Source of the DNA: Maribellus luteus
Lineage (GTDB): Bacteria > Bacteroidota > Bacteroidia > Bacteroidales > Prolixibacteraceae
Assembly: GCF_003576475.1 (NCBI RefSeq)
Contig: NZ_QWGR01000007.1
Coordinates: forward strand, 192,799 to 256,798
Reading direction: 5' to 3'
DNA: 64,000 nt
A program made the translations under genes and the position numbers. The first letter of the stretch is position 1. Each line of letters starts with the position of its first letter. Below the pieces are notes generated by a model that was not told where the DNA came from, made no database searches, and worked only from the letters and a program-made list of their open reading frames with translations. Below, piece after piece: positions 9,316-20,074 of this stretch.

Positions 9316-9399
9316 ACATATGCAAACAAGCCATTAACAATTGTTTTTGCAAATTATTACGCTGTTTACAAAAATAAATCAACAATAGTTTGCATATGT
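9316..9399. repeat. 12-bp inverted repeat bracketing the small RNA 2 promoter region
   Basis: ACATATGCAAAC at 9316-9327 is the exact reverse complement of GTTTGCATATGT at 9388-9399. The right arm overlaps the TTTG element of the promoter of small RNA 2, so a protein bound to both arms could loop about 60 bp and control that promoter. Confidence 0.6.
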
Positions 9400-9420
9400 G
9401 AAATTTGTTATTTACATTTG
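9389..9420 (+). promoter_or_regulatory. Promoter of putative small RNA 2
   Basis: TTTG at 9389-9392 and TACATTTG at 9413-9420 with a 20-base spacer match the Bacteroidota consensus. A CATATGT half-site overlaps the spacer. Confidence 0.75.
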
Positions 9421-9426
9421 TTTCGT

Positions 9427-9551
9427 AATCAAATTACAACAATAACAAAAGACAAGATGATTAACAGATTATAATTTTTACAAACCCAATTTTAAGTTGA
9501 TAAATCCAGAAGTCGCTTGGGCCACTAGTAATAGTGGCCTTTCTGGTTTTT
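9427..9551 (+). ncRNA. Putative small RNA 2 (promoter-terminator unit, no ORF)
   Basis: About 125 nt between a consensus promoter and a strong terminator. The body is A/T-rich and unstructured (AAATTACAACAATAACAAAA), with no credible reading frame. Boundaries are predicted from the flanking signals. Confidence 0.55.
9506..9551 (+). terminator. Terminator of small RNA 2
   Basis: The inner stem GGCCACTA (9520-9527) with TAGTGGCC (9532-9539) is perfect, and an outer stem CCAGAA/TTCTGG (9506-9511 with 9541-9546) encloses it. A T run follows. Confidence 0.9.
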
Positions 9552-9591
9552 ATGAAGATTGTATATAAATTGTAGAGAAAATTGAAAATAA

Positions 9592-9622
9592 TTTGCAGAT
9601 GTAAATATTATAGTTACATTTG
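9592..9622 (+). promoter_or_regulatory. Promoter of putative small RNA 3
   Basis: TTTG at 9592-9595 and TACATTTG at 9615-9622 with a 19-base spacer. CAGATGTAA just downstream of the TTTG forms a dyad with TTACATTTG of the second box. Confidence 0.75.
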
Positions 9623-9628
9623 TACTAA

Positions 9629-9700
9629 ATCAAGTCAGACCCTTTATTTTTTATCTAATTATAAATTTCTATACAAGACCGTTTCGTACGGTCTTTTTTA
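9629..9700 (+). ncRNA. Putative small RNA 3 (promoter-terminator unit, no ORF)
   Basis: About 72 nt between promoter and terminator. It contains the polypyrimidine CCCTTTATTTTTTATC and no reading frame. The terminator sits 50 bases before pyrK, so the unit could alternatively be an attenuated leader of pyrK, but pyrK has its own promoter-like box at 9726-9733. Confidence 0.5.
9675..9699 (+). terminator. Terminator of small RNA 3
   Basis: The perfect eight-base stem AAGACCGT/ACGGTCTT (9675-9682 with 9688-9695) is followed by TTTTTT. Confidence 0.9.
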
Positions 9701-9733
9701 TTGTCTCTCGGCAGAAATAATCTATTATCTTTG
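9700..9733 (+). promoter_or_regulatory. Promoter of pyrK-pyrD
   Basis: ATTG at 9700-9703 and TATCTTTG at 9726-9733 form a Bacteroidota-type promoter (spacer 22, slightly long). The box overlaps the upstream GTG that opens the longest frame, which argues for translation from the ATG at 9751. Confidence 0.6.
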
Positions 9734-9750
9734 TGCGCAAATTTAAACGC

Positions 9751-10527
9751 ATGGCAAAAAAATTTGTAGCTGATTTTGTGGTAGTCGACAATAAACCTCT
9801 GAATGCTACCAATTTTCTGATTAAAGCGAGGAGCAATTCGGTATTACCAACTATACTTCCCGGACAGTTTGTAAATGTGGAGATTAACGATGCAAAAGAA
9901 ATATTTCTTCGCAGACCTTTTTCTGTTTTCGAGGTGGATTACAACCAAAATACTATCTCCATGATCGTTAAGATTCTGGGAAGAGGATCAAAAAAGCTGA
10001 CTGAGATAGAAGCCGGATGCAATATTAGCCTGGTATATCCGCTTGGAAAAAGTTTTACGTATCCCGCTGCTACTGACAAAGTATTGTTAATTGGGGGGGG
10101 GAGCGGAGTTGCCCCTATGTTGTTCTTGGCGAAAGAGTCGGGTTTAGATAAAACGCAGGTTGATATTTTGCTGGGAGCACGAACCAAAGAAGACCATATA
10201 GATGTTGAATCTTACTCGAAATATGCCAACCTGCATTATGCAACAGAGGATGGTTCACTGGGCGAAAAAGGCTTCGTGACGCAACATTCGGTTTTTGTAA
10301 ATGATCTTAATAAATACGATAAAATATATGCATGCGGACCAGACGGAATGATGCGTGCCATTGCAAAAGTTGCCAAAGCAGCGGATGTTTTTTGTGAAGT
10401 TTCCCTTGAAAACCTCATGGCCTGCGGCTTTGGTGTGTGCCTGTGCTGTATTGAGCCAACCAATAAAGGAAATTTGTGTGTTTGTACTGATGGACCGGTA
10501 TTTAATATTAATGAGTTGAAATGGTAG
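9751..10527 (+). CDS. pyrK: Dihydroorotate dehydrogenase electron-transfer subunit
   Basis: The 258-residue protein carries electrons from NADH through FAD and a [2Fe-2S] cluster to the PyrD subunit in de novo pyrimidine synthesis. An FAD-binding barrel with RRPFSVFEV (about residues 53-61) precedes the NAD-binding part with GGGSGVAPML. The cluster ligands are C225, C230, C233 and C245 (CGFGVCLCC followed by CVC). Translation from ATG 9751 leaves a short leader after the promoter. The longer frame from a GTG at 9733 would start inside the promoter box. The last bases overlap the pyrD start, so the two subunits are translationally coupled. Confidence 0.95.
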   Translation: MAKKFVADFVVVDNKPLNATNFLIKARSNSVLPTILPGQFVNVEINDAKEIFLRRPFSVFEVDYNQNTISMIVKILGRGSKKLTEIEAGCNISLVYPLGKSFTYPAATDKVLLIGGGSGVAPMLFLAKESGLDKTQVDILLGARTKEDHIDVESYSKYANLHYATEDGSLGEKGFVTQHSVFVNDLNKYDKIYACGPDGMMRAIAKVAKAADVFCEVSLENLMACGFGVCLCCIEPTNKGNLCVCTDGPVFNINELKW

Positions 10528-11432
10528 ATTTAAAAGTAAAAGTCCACAACCTGGAGTTTAAAAACCCAATCACCCTGGCGTCTGGCACTTGTGGTTTTGC
10601 ACGCGAAATGGCCGATTTCTTTGATCCGGCGATAGTAGGTGGATTCTTTTTAAAAGGCAGCACGCTTAAAAACAGGGATGGAAACGAGTATCCCCGCATG
10701 GCTGAGACTCCTTCGGGAATGTTAAATGCTGTGGGGCTGCAAAACAAGGGGATCGACTATTTTATCGAAAATATTTACCCCGAAATAAAAGATTACGATA
10801 CACAGTTAATTATTAATGTTAACGGTTCAACGGTAGAAGATTACATTGCTTTAACCGAGAAAGTGAATGAACTGGACAAGATTCGCGGTATTGAATTAAA
10901 CATCTCGTGCCCCAATGTAAAAGAAGGAGGGATGGCTTTTGGAGTAAGCTGCCCGGGAGCAGAGATGGTTACGCGAGAAGTTCGGAAGGTTTATGATAAA
11001 ACCCTGATCGTGAAACTGTCGCCAAATGTTACGGATATCAGTGAAATAGCCCGGGCTGTAGAAGGGCAGGGTGCCGATGCGGTTTCTTTGGTGAACACCT
11101 TCCTGGGAATGGCAATTGATGCGGAAACCAGGAAGCCAAAACTATCAACCATCACCGGTGGTTTATCCGGGCCGGCCATTAAACCGATTGCACTTCGGAT
11201 GGTATGGCAGGTGGCCAATGCTGTAAAAATTCCCGTAGTTGGAATGGGAGGAATTATGAATGCTGCCGATGCCATTGAATTTATGCTGGCTGGTGCATCT
11301 GTTGTACAGATCGGTACCGCAGTTTTTAAAGACCCAACACTTCCCGTTCAAATCATCAACGAGTTGGAAGATTATATGCTTCGACATAAAGTGCAGTCAG
11401 TGAATGATTTAATTGGTGAATTACAAATATAA
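10521..11432 (+). CDS. pyrD: Dihydroorotate dehydrogenase, class 1B catalytic subunit
   Basis: The 303-residue FMN enzyme oxidises dihydroorotate to orotate in the cytoplasm. The family signatures are LASGTCGFA near the N-terminus, NISCPNVKEGGMAFG (about 130-144) with the catalytic cysteine region, KLSPNVTD, and GMGGI with GASVVQIGTAVF (about 238-270) for FMN phosphate binding. Its start overlaps the end of pyrK by seven bases. The presence of PyrK and the cysteine in place of serine identify the NAD-dependent class 1B enzyme. Confidence 0.96.
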   Translation: MVDLKVKVHNLEFKNPITLASGTCGFAREMADFFDPAIVGGFFLKGSTLKNRDGNEYPRMAETPSGMLNAVGLQNKGIDYFIENIYPEIKDYDTQLIINVNGSTVEDYIALTEKVNELDKIRGIELNISCPNVKEGGMAFGVSCPGAEMVTREVRKVYDKTLIVKLSPNVTDISEIARAVEGQGADAVSLVNTFLGMAIDAETRKPKLSTITGGLSGPAIKPIALRMVWQVANAVKIPVVGMGGIMNAADAIEFMLAGASVVQIGTAVFKDPTLPVQIINELEDYMLRHKVQSVNDLIGELQI

Positions 11433-11699
11433 TTAGTGTAGATTACATTTGTTGTCATGAAATAAAAGTAGTCATTTTGATTTAATCTCAAATGTGATAA
11501 CTGTATTCACGGTTATCTTCTTCAATAAAATCTATAATAGATAAATACTTTTTAGTGTTTTTTCTGGGCTTGTTTTAGGGTAGACCTTCTATTAGTTATA
11601 TTTTTGCGTCGATTTAAAATTGCAATGTGAACATTTCAATTTTAAATTCGTTATAGAAACTGCAAATAGCAAAATAAAATAATTAAAGAATCTAATAGT
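11433..11699. promoter_or_regulatory. Region upstream of the 2-oxoacid dehydrogenase operon
   Basis: It holds another TTACATTTG element (TACATTTG at 11444-11451), like those of the small-RNA units but without a good TTTG partner, followed by the hairpin GATAAC/GTTATC at about 11496-11517. Nearer the gene, TATTTTTG at 11599-11606 fits a promoter, giving a leader of about 85 nt to the ATG at 11700. Confidence 0.4.
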
Positions 11700-13004
11700 A
11701 TGGCAAGCTTTAACATCGTAATGCCCAAGTTAGGTGAAAGTATCCAGGAAGGAACAATCACCAAATGGTTTGTAAAAGAGGGAGATACAATCGAAGAAGA
11801 CGACATGTTATTTGAAGTGGCCACGGACAAAGTGGACTCAGAAATTCCCTCTCCGGTTGACGGAGTTGTTACCAAGATCTTATATCCCGAAGACAGCCTT
11901 GTTGCTGTGGGGGAAGTTCTCGCTGTTATTAGTTTAGACGGTGAAGTGGAAGAATCGTCAGAAGAAGCTGCTCCGGCTGAAGCAAAAAATGAAAAGACTG
12001 AAGCTCAGGCTGAAACAAAAGAAAGTTCTGTGGATGACAGCCGTAAATTGTCCAATCGTTTTTATTCTCCGCTTGTGAAAACAATTGCAAAACAGGAGAA
12101 TGTTTCACTGGAAGAACTGGAATCCATTGAAGGATCAGGTGCAAGCGGACGTGTTCAGAAAAAAGATATACTGGCTTACCTGGAGAACAAAGGGACGGAA
12201 CCAGCACCCAAAGCGGCTCCTTCCGTACAAGCTTCAGCACCTAAGGCTACTCCTGCGGTTGAAAGAAAGGCTCCAATGCCGGTTTCAGTAGGAGCAGGCG
12301 ACCAGGTAATTGAAATGGATCGTGTCCGGAAGTTGATTGCTGATCACATGGTTATGTCGAAACAGGTTTCACCTCATGTAACTTCAATTGTTGAAGCCGA
12401 TGTAACCGAGTTGGTACTTTGGAGAAAGAAAAACAAGGATGCTTTCGAACAAAAATACGGTGAAAAGATCACTTTCATGCCGGTATTTACAGAAGCTGTG
12501 GCAATGGCTTTGGCCGAATTTCCGATGGTAAACTCTTCGGTTGACGGCGACAGAATCATCCTTAAAAAAGATATAAATGTTGGTATCGCAGTAGCAAAAC
12601 CAGATGGAAACCTGATTGTTCCGGTAATTAAAAATGCTGAACAACGTAACCTGATTGGTATTACCAAAGAGTTAAACCGCTTGGCAAATGCTGCACGCAC
12701 CAACAAACTCGATCCTGCTGAAATTCAGGGAGGAACCTTTACCATAACCAACTTTGGTTCCTTTGGAAATATCATCGGAACGCCCATTATCAACCAACCA
12801 CAGGTAGCCATTCTGGCCACAGGTATTATTGAGAAAAAACCAGCTGTTCTGGAAACTCCAACCGGCGATGTAATTGCAATCCGCCACAAAATGTTTCTGT
12901 CGTTATCGTACGACCATCGCATAGTTGATGGTGCTTTGGGCGGAGCATTTCTGCGCCGAATAGCTGATATTTTAGAAAATTTTGATACAAACCGCGCAAT
13001 TTAA
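11700..13004 (+). CDS. 2-oxoacid dehydrogenase E2, dihydrolipoyl acyltransferase
   Basis: The 434-residue core subunit has an N-terminal lipoyl domain (about 1-76) with the lipoylated K44 in EVATDKVDSE and a long Glu/Ala-rich linker. A peripheral-subunit-binding domain follows at about 118-158 (YSPLVKTIAKQENV, GASGRVQKKD). The C-terminal catalytic domain from about 200 has the active-site motif SYDHRIVDGALGG. It transfers the acyl group from E1 to CoA. The next gene is E1 with both chains fused, as in branched-chain 2-oxoacid complexes of Bacteroidota. Whether the substrate is branched-chain 2-oxoacids or pyruvate is not decided by the sequence. E3 is not in the window. Confidence 0.94.
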   Translation: MASFNIVMPKLGESIQEGTITKWFVKEGDTIEEDDMLFEVATDKVDSEIPSPVDGVVTKILYPEDSLVAVGEVLAVISLDGEVEESSEEAAPAEAKNEKTEAQAETKESSVDDSRKLSNRFYSPLVKTIAKQENVSLEELESIEGSGASGRVQKKDILAYLENKGTEPAPKAAPSVQASAPKATPAVERKAPMPVSVGAGDQVIEMDRVRKLIADHMVMSKQVSPHVTSIVEADVTELVLWRKKNKDAFEQKYGEKITFMPVFTEAVAMALAEFPMVNSSVDGDRIILKKDINVGIAVAKPDGNLIVPVIKNAEQRNLIGITKELNRLANAARTNKLDPAEIQGGTFTITNFGSFGNIIGTPIINQPQVAILATGIIEKKPAVLETPTGDVIAIRHKMFLSLSYDHRIVDGALGGAFLRRIADILENFDTNRAI

Positions 13005-13011
13005 TTTTATT

Positions 13012-15063
13012 ATGAAGGATTTAAAAGTACCAAAACTTTATACGATCAAAACAACTCCAAAAGAAACGCTGGAGAAATGGTACCGTTTACTTACTGTTGG
13101 GCGCGCAATTGACGAAAAAGCCCCCAATTACCTGAAACAGGCGATTGGTTGGTCGTATCATGCGCCTTATGCCGGGCACGATGGTATTCAGTTGGCCATC
13201 GGACAGCATTTCGAGAAAAATAAAGACCACATTTTCCCCTACTACCGCGATATGCTCACCGCACTTTCGTGTGGAATGACAGCCGAAGAAATAATTTTGA
13301 ATGGTATTTCAAAGGCGACTGACCCTTCAAGTGGCGGACGTCATATGTCGAACCACCTGGCAAAGCCTGAATGGAACATCCACAGTGTTTCGTCGGCTAC
13401 CGGAAACCACACGCTTCATGCAGTAGGGGTTGCCCGGGCGATTAAATACTACGATGAAAAGGTGGTTTCAATCAGCAGCCAGGGAGAATCATCGGTTAGC
13501 GAAGGTTATGTTTACGAAGCAATAACCGGGGCTGATAAAGAGGAATTACCGGTTGTTTTTGTTTTCCAGGATAACGGGTATGGAATTTCTGTTCCAAAGA
13601 AAGATCAGACAGCTCAGCGAAAAGTTGCCAATAACTTTTCAGGATTCAAAAACACCCGGATCATCCATTGTAACGGAAAAGATGTGTTCGATTCAATGAA
13701 TGCAATGGCCGAAGCCAAGCGTTTTGCCATAGAAGAAAGCAAACCCGTTATTTTGCAAGCCAACTGTGTGCGAATGGGGTCACACTCAAATTCGGATGAT
13801 CATCTTCTCTATCGTTCTGACGCTGAAAGGAACTATGTGACCGAATACGACCCGCTGGGAAAATTCAGAAGGTTATTGTTGCGTTACAATCGTTTTTCTG
13901 AAGAAGAATTGCAAACCATTGAGGCCGATACCAAAGCCGTAATCAAGGCTGCACACAAAGCGGCAATGGCAGCTCCGGATCCGACGCCGGAATCGATCCA
14001 TGATTTTGTGTTTGCCGAACCAATGGTTTCTGAAAAATACCCGGAAGGACTACACAACGAAGAAGGCGAAAAGAAGAAATTTATCACAGCGCTGAATGAA
14101 ACCTTAAAAGCTGAATTCAGAGAAAATCCGGATACCTTTATTTGGGGGCAGGATATGGCCAACAAGGACAAAGGTGGTATTTTCAACGTATCAAAAGGGA
14201 TGCAGCAGGAATTTGGCGAGAAGCGTGTATTTAACGGACCAATTGCCGAAGACTTTATCCTGGGAACTGCCAACGGAATGTCGCGTTACGACGAGAAAAT
14301 CCGTGTGGTTGTTGAAGGGGCCGAGTTTGCTGACTATTTCTGGCCTGCCATGGAGCAATACGTTGATACTAGCCACGACTACTGGCGATCGAACGGAAAA
14401 TTTTCGCCGAACATTACCATTCGCTTAGCTTCCGGAGGTTATATCGGAGGTGGTATGTACCACTCGCAAAACATCGAAGGTTCGTTGGCTGCCATTCCGG
14501 GAGTGCGTATCGTATATCCTTCGTTTGCTGATGATGCAGCAGGCCTTTTGCGCACATCTTTGCGTTCAAAAGGACTAACCATGTTTATGGAGCCAAAAAC
14601 ATTGTACCAGGATCCGAAAGCAGCAACAGTTGTTCCGGATGATTTTGAAGTGCCTTTTGGAAAAGCTCGTGTAAGAAGAGAAGGTACAGACCTTACTATT
14701 ATTACCTACGGAAACACCACACATTTAAGTCTCGATGCTGCTAAGAAATTGGCCGAAGAAGGTTTGGCAAATGTGGAGGTAATCGATTTACGTTCGCTGG
14801 TTCCCCTGGATGAAGAAGCCATTCTTAATTCAGTTAAAAAGACCAATAAAGTGCTGGTGGTACACGAAGACAAAGTATTTGGTGGATTTGGTGGCGAATT
14901 AAGCGCTATTTTGAATGAAAAAGCATTTGAATACCTCGATGCACCGATTAAACGAGTGGGATCCACTTACACTCCTGTAGGTTTCAACCGTATACTGGAA
15001 CGTGCCGTGTTGCCAAATGTGGAAAGAATTTACAATGCTGCAAAAGAATTAATTGAATACTAA
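13012..15063 (+). CDS. 2-oxoacid dehydrogenase E1, fused alpha and beta subunits
   Basis: I start at ATG 13012, seven bases after the E2 stop. The frame opens at 12982 inside E2, but that extension is not needed. The alpha half (about 1-350 of 683) holds GHDGIQLAIGQHF, YRDM and the thiamine-diphosphate region GESSVSEGYVYEA through QDNGYGIS. The beta half (about 360-683) holds FIWGQDMANKDKGGIF, RLASGGYIGGGMYHSQ and VHEDKVFGGFGGE. It decarboxylates the 2-oxoacid and passes the acyl group to E2. Fusion of the two chains is common in Bacteroidota. Confidence 0.94.
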   Translation: MKDLKVPKLYTIKTTPKETLEKWYRLLTVGRAIDEKAPNYLKQAIGWSYHAPYAGHDGIQLAIGQHFEKNKDHIFPYYRDMLTALSCGMTAEEIILNGISKATDPSSGGRHMSNHLAKPEWNIHSVSSATGNHTLHAVGVARAIKYYDEKVVSISSQGESSVSEGYVYEAITGADKEELPVVFVFQDNGYGISVPKKDQTAQRKVANNFSGFKNTRIIHCNGKDVFDSMNAMAEAKRFAIEESKPVILQANCVRMGSHSNSDDHLLYRSDAERNYVTEYDPLGKFRRLLLRYNRFSEEELQTIEADTKAVIKAAHKAAMAAPDPTPESIHDFVFAEPMVSEKYPEGLHNEEGEKKKFITALNETLKAEFRENPDTFIWGQDMANKDKGGIFNVSKGMQQEFGEKRVFNGPIAEDFILGTANGMSRYDEKIRVVVEGAEFADYFWPAMEQYVDTSHDYWRSNGKFSPNITIRLASGGYIGGGMYHSQNIEGSLAAIPGVRIVYPSFADDAAGLLRTSLRSKGLTMFMEPKTLYQDPKAATVVPDDFEVPFGKARVRREGTDLTIITYGNTTHLSLDAAKKLAEEGLANVEVIDLRSLVPLDEEAILNSVKKTNKVLVVHEDKVFGGFGGELSAILNEKAFEYLDAPIKRVGSTYTPVGFNRILERAVLPNVERIYNAAKELIEY

Positions 15064-15075
15064 AATCTTTGAATC

Positions 15076-15585
15076 ATGAGCAAAACAGCGATTATATATA
15101 GCTTTCACACGCAAAAGTCTAAAAAAGTTGCCGAGAAAATTATGGAGGCTTTTGGAAAAGACCAGTTGGAAGCGGTCAATGCCGAAGAGTTGACAAAAGA
15201 AATCATTGAAAAATACGATCACTTCATTTTAAGTGCACCCACCTGGTTCGACGGGGAGTTGCCCAATTACTGGGATGAATTTGTTCCGGATCTGGAAGAA
15301 ATGGATCTTTCAAAGAAATCCTTTGCCATTTTTGGTTTGGGAGATCAGAAAGGATATCCTGAGAATTTCTGCGATGCGATCGGTCTTTTGGCCGAGATTC
15401 TGGAAGGATGCGGAGCCAAGATAGTAGGGCAGACTTCAGTGGAAGGTTATACCTACGAAGCATCCAGGGCACAACGTGGCAATCAATTTATTGGTCTTCC
15501 GCTTGATCAGGAAAACCAGGCACGTTTAACCAAAGAGAGAGTTGGAAAGTGGGTGGAAAAACTAAAAGAGGAATTCTTTAATTAA
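15076..15585 (+). CDS. Flavodoxin
   Basis: A 169-residue long-chain flavodoxin that carries single electrons on FMN. The phosphate-binding loop near the start (IIYSFHTQKSKKVAEKI) is less typical than T-x-T-G-x-T. The FMN-ring segments SAPTWFDGELPNYWDEF and FGLGDQKGYPENFCDA are standard. The C-terminus TKERVGKWVEKLKEE matches the family. It follows E1 by 12 bases and probably shares its transcript. A tie to pyruvate or 2-oxoacid oxidation is suggested by position only. Confidence 0.92.
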   Translation: MSKTAIIYSFHTQKSKKVAEKIMEAFGKDQLEAVNAEELTKEIIEKYDHFILSAPTWFDGELPNYWDEFVPDLEEMDLSKKSFAIFGLGDQKGYPENFCDAIGLLAEILEGCGAKIVGQTSVEGYTYEASRAQRGNQFIGLPLDQENQARLTKERVGKWVEKLKEEFFN

Positions 15586-15610
15586 AAAGAATTTTCTATT
15601 TGCAATCGCG

Positions 15611-15653
15611 AAGGCTGTCTGCACGTCAATTGACGGACGGATGGCCTTTTTTT
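15611..15653 (+). terminator. Terminator after the flavodoxin gene
   Basis: An imperfect hairpin with AAGGC near 15611 pairing GGCCTT at about 15643-15648 encloses the perfect palindrome CGTCAATTGACG (about 15624-15635) and ends in a run of T residues. Confidence 0.75.
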
Positions 15654-17818
<2,165 letters not shown>

Positions 17819-17821
17819 AAG

Positions 17822-19765
17822 ATGGATAAAAAATCGATAATTGGAATCGCTCTTATTTTTTTGATTTTGGTGGTGTTTTCGTACATCAACCAACCTTCCA
17901 AAGAAGAAATTGAAGCGGCAAAGATCCGACGCGATTCCATAGAACAGGTTGCAGCGCAGCGGGCGCTCGAACAACAAAAGTTTCTGGCCGAACAGGCTGC
18001 CAGTCAACAAGTGGCGATGGGAGGCGACTCCATCATTCAGAAACAAAAAATAGACGAGTTCGGAATTTTTGGAACCCAGGCCATTGGGGAAGAAGAATTT
18101 TCGACACTCGAAAACGACCGGATGAAGATTACTTTCTCGAACAAGGGAGGACGTATTTATTCAGTTGAATTAAAAGATTACAGTCGTTATGATTCTACCG
18201 CACTGGTTTTGTTCGACGGGCCCGAAACCAAATTTGGCCTGAACTTTTTTGCGCAGAACAGAAGTGTTGAAACCGATCAGCTATTTTTCCAGCAGGTGGG
18301 TGGAATACGGAATGTGGTAGTGAGCGGCCCCGATGTAAAAAAGGGTAACGAAGGAAAAATGAAGTACAACCGGGAGCATCCGGGTGGAAAAGAATCGGTT
18401 ACGTTTAGATTGGAGCCCGAACCGGGCAAGTTCATCGAATATGTTTACACGCTGGAACACAACTCGTTTATGGTTGGTTTCGACGTAAAAATGGAAGGGA
18501 TGAATAACTACATCGCCAGCAATCAATCGTACCTGAATTTTATCTGGGCATACGATGTTCCGCGTCAGGAGCACTATTCCCGTTTTGGTGAAGACCGTTA
18601 CACTTACATGACCTACAAATTTTTTGAGGACGATGTAGATAACCTGAACAAAAACAAATCGGACGCGGAAACACTGGCCACCCGTGTTAAATGGGTTGGA
18701 TTCAAACAACTTTTCTTTAGCTCAACCATTATTGCCGGAGAATCGTTCCCGAACGCATCGGTTCAGCAGGAAAAATACAACTACGAAGACAACAAGGATT
18801 ACCTGGCCAATTTTAAGGCCGATATAGCCATTCCATATGATGCGTCTCCAAAAGAGGACATCGGAATGCGGTTTTATTTTGGTCCTAACCACTATCAAAC
18901 ACTGAAACAGTACGATCTGGATATGGAAAGCCAGATTGATCTGGGCTATGCCATTGTACGTCCGGTAAACAAATACCTGATCATTCCGGTGTTTAACTTC
19001 CTGAGACAATACATCGATAACTTCGGATTGATTATCCTGATTCTGACTGTGTTGATTAAAGTGGTGCTTTTCCCGTTCACTTACAAGTCATACATGTCGC
19101 AGGCTAAAATGAAGGTTTTAAAACCTGAAGTGGATGAAATTAATGCGAAGTTTGGAAGCGGTTCAGAAAAAGCCATGGAAAAACAACAGGCAACGATGGC
19201 GCTCTACCGAAAAGCCGGGGTAAATCCGATGGGTGGATGTTTGCCAATGGTGCTCCAGATGCCGATTCTGTTTGCGATGTTCTTTTTCTTCCCGACTTCA
19301 ATCGAATTAAGAGGAGAAAGCTTTTTATGGGCAAAAGACCTTTCTACCTATGACTCTATCATTAGCTGGAATTTTAATATTCCGTTAATCGGAGATTTCA
19401 TGGGAAATCACATCAGCTTGTTTACCGTTTTGATGACGATAACAACCATCATTTCAACCAGGTTGAGCCAATCGGCAGCAAGTACGCCGGGTATGCCGGG
19501 TATGAAAACCATGATGTATTTAATGCCGGTGATGTTCTTCTTCCTGCTTAACAGCTATCCGTCAGGATTGAGTTATTACTATTTCCTGGCAAACGTAATC
19601 ACCATCGGGCAAACTTACGCCATCCGTCAGTTTGTTGACGAAAACAAAATCAGGGCACAGCTGACTGCCAATAAAAAGAAACCGGCTAAAAAGGCATCCG
19701 GATTTCAAAAGCGTTTGGAAGAAATGGCCAAGCAGCAACAGCAAATGCAGAAACGCAAAAAATAA
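17822..19765 (+). CDS. yidC: Membrane protein insertase YidC
   Basis: The 647-residue protein inserts and folds inner membrane proteins with or without Sec. The first helix (about residues 5-21) is followed by a coiled, charged segment and a large periplasmic beta-sandwich domain (about 90-370). The conserved five-helix insertase core is at about 395-600 (LFPFTYKSYMSQAKMKVLKP, KAGVNPMGGCLPMVLQMPIL). The Lys/Gln-rich tail (about 618-647) is typical for ribosome contact. It is transcribed with pyrG. Confidence 0.97.
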   Translation: MDKKSIIGIALIFLILVVFSYINQPSKEEIEAAKIRRDSIEQVAAQRALEQQKFLAEQAASQQVAMGGDSIIQKQKIDEFGIFGTQAIGEEEFSTLENDRMKITFSNKGGRIYSVELKDYSRYDSTALVLFDGPETKFGLNFFAQNRSVETDQLFFQQVGGIRNVVVSGPDVKKGNEGKMKYNREHPGGKESVTFRLEPEPGKFIEYVYTLEHNSFMVGFDVKMEGMNNYIASNQSYLNFIWAYDVPRQEHYSRFGEDRYTYMTYKFFEDDVDNLNKNKSDAETLATRVKWVGFKQLFFSSTIIAGESFPNASVQQEKYNYEDNKDYLANFKADIAIPYDASPKEDIGMRFYFGPNHYQTLKQYDLDMESQIDLGYAIVRPVNKYLIIPVFNFLRQYIDNFGLIILILTVLIKVVLFPFTYKSYMSQAKMKVLKPEVDEINAKFGSGSEKAMEKQQATMALYRKAGVNPMGGCLPMVLQMPILFAMFFFFPTSIELRGESFLWAKDLSTYDSIISWNFNIPLIGDFMGNHISLFTVLMTITTIISTRLSQSAASTPGMPGMKTMMYLMPVMFFFLLNSYPSGLSYYYFLANVITIGQTYAIRQFVDENKIRAQLTANKKKPAKKASGFQKRLEEMAKQQQQMQKRKK

Positions 19766-19788
19766 TTCAGAGAAAAGATAATTCAGGA

Positions 19789-19818
19789 ACAGCGGCATTT
19801 ATGTCGCTGTTTTTTTTG
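19789..19818 (+). terminator. Terminator after yidC
   Basis: ACAGCG (19789-19794) pairs with CGCTGT (19805-19810), and eight T residues follow. Confidence 0.9.
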
Positions 19819-19916
19819 GTACCGGGCGTAAAGCAATTATTATTCCGAGGAATCACTAACTGAAATGAAAGTTAAGGAGCATACGCCTGTCCGGGATTTG
19901 TTTTTATTTTTTAATG

Positions 19917-20000
19917 CCGAATATCCAATGTTGAATTCCGAATATCCAATTTTTCGGATTTTGTTGGATATTTTACATTCAAAATTGATAATTGGATATT
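19917..20000. repeat. Cluster of ATATCCAAT direct and inverted repeats
   Basis: CCGAATATCCAAT occurs at 19917-19929 and 19938-19950, and the inverse TTGGATATT at about 19964-19972 and 19992-20000. The cluster lies in the gap between two convergent genes and could form alternative hairpins. The role is unknown. Confidence 0.6.
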
Positions 20001-20023
20001 TTTAAAAATTGACTTTCACAAAA

Positions 20024-20052
20024 AAAACCGTTCTCAAGAAGAACGGTTTTTT
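20024..20052. terminator. Bidirectional terminator between yidC and fabI
   Basis: CCGTTCT (20028-20034) pairs with AGAACGG (20040-20046), flanked by A residues on the left and T residues on the right, so it can terminate both strands. It lies just after the fabI stop. Confidence 0.9.
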
Positions 20053-20074
20053 ATATGGAGTGATTTTAAACTGC

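Noticed and set aside
7740-9750. Prophage or integrated element
   Set aside because: No integrase, attachment-site repeat, structural gene or flanking tRNA is seen; only the AT bias and one XRE-type gene support it.
9733-9750. GTG start for pyrK
   Set aside because: The codon lies inside the TAnnTTTG promoter box; the ATG at 9751 gives a normal start.
12982-13011. E1 start inside E2
   Set aside because: The ATG at 13012 is seven bases after the E2 stop and the extension does not look like an E1 N-terminus.
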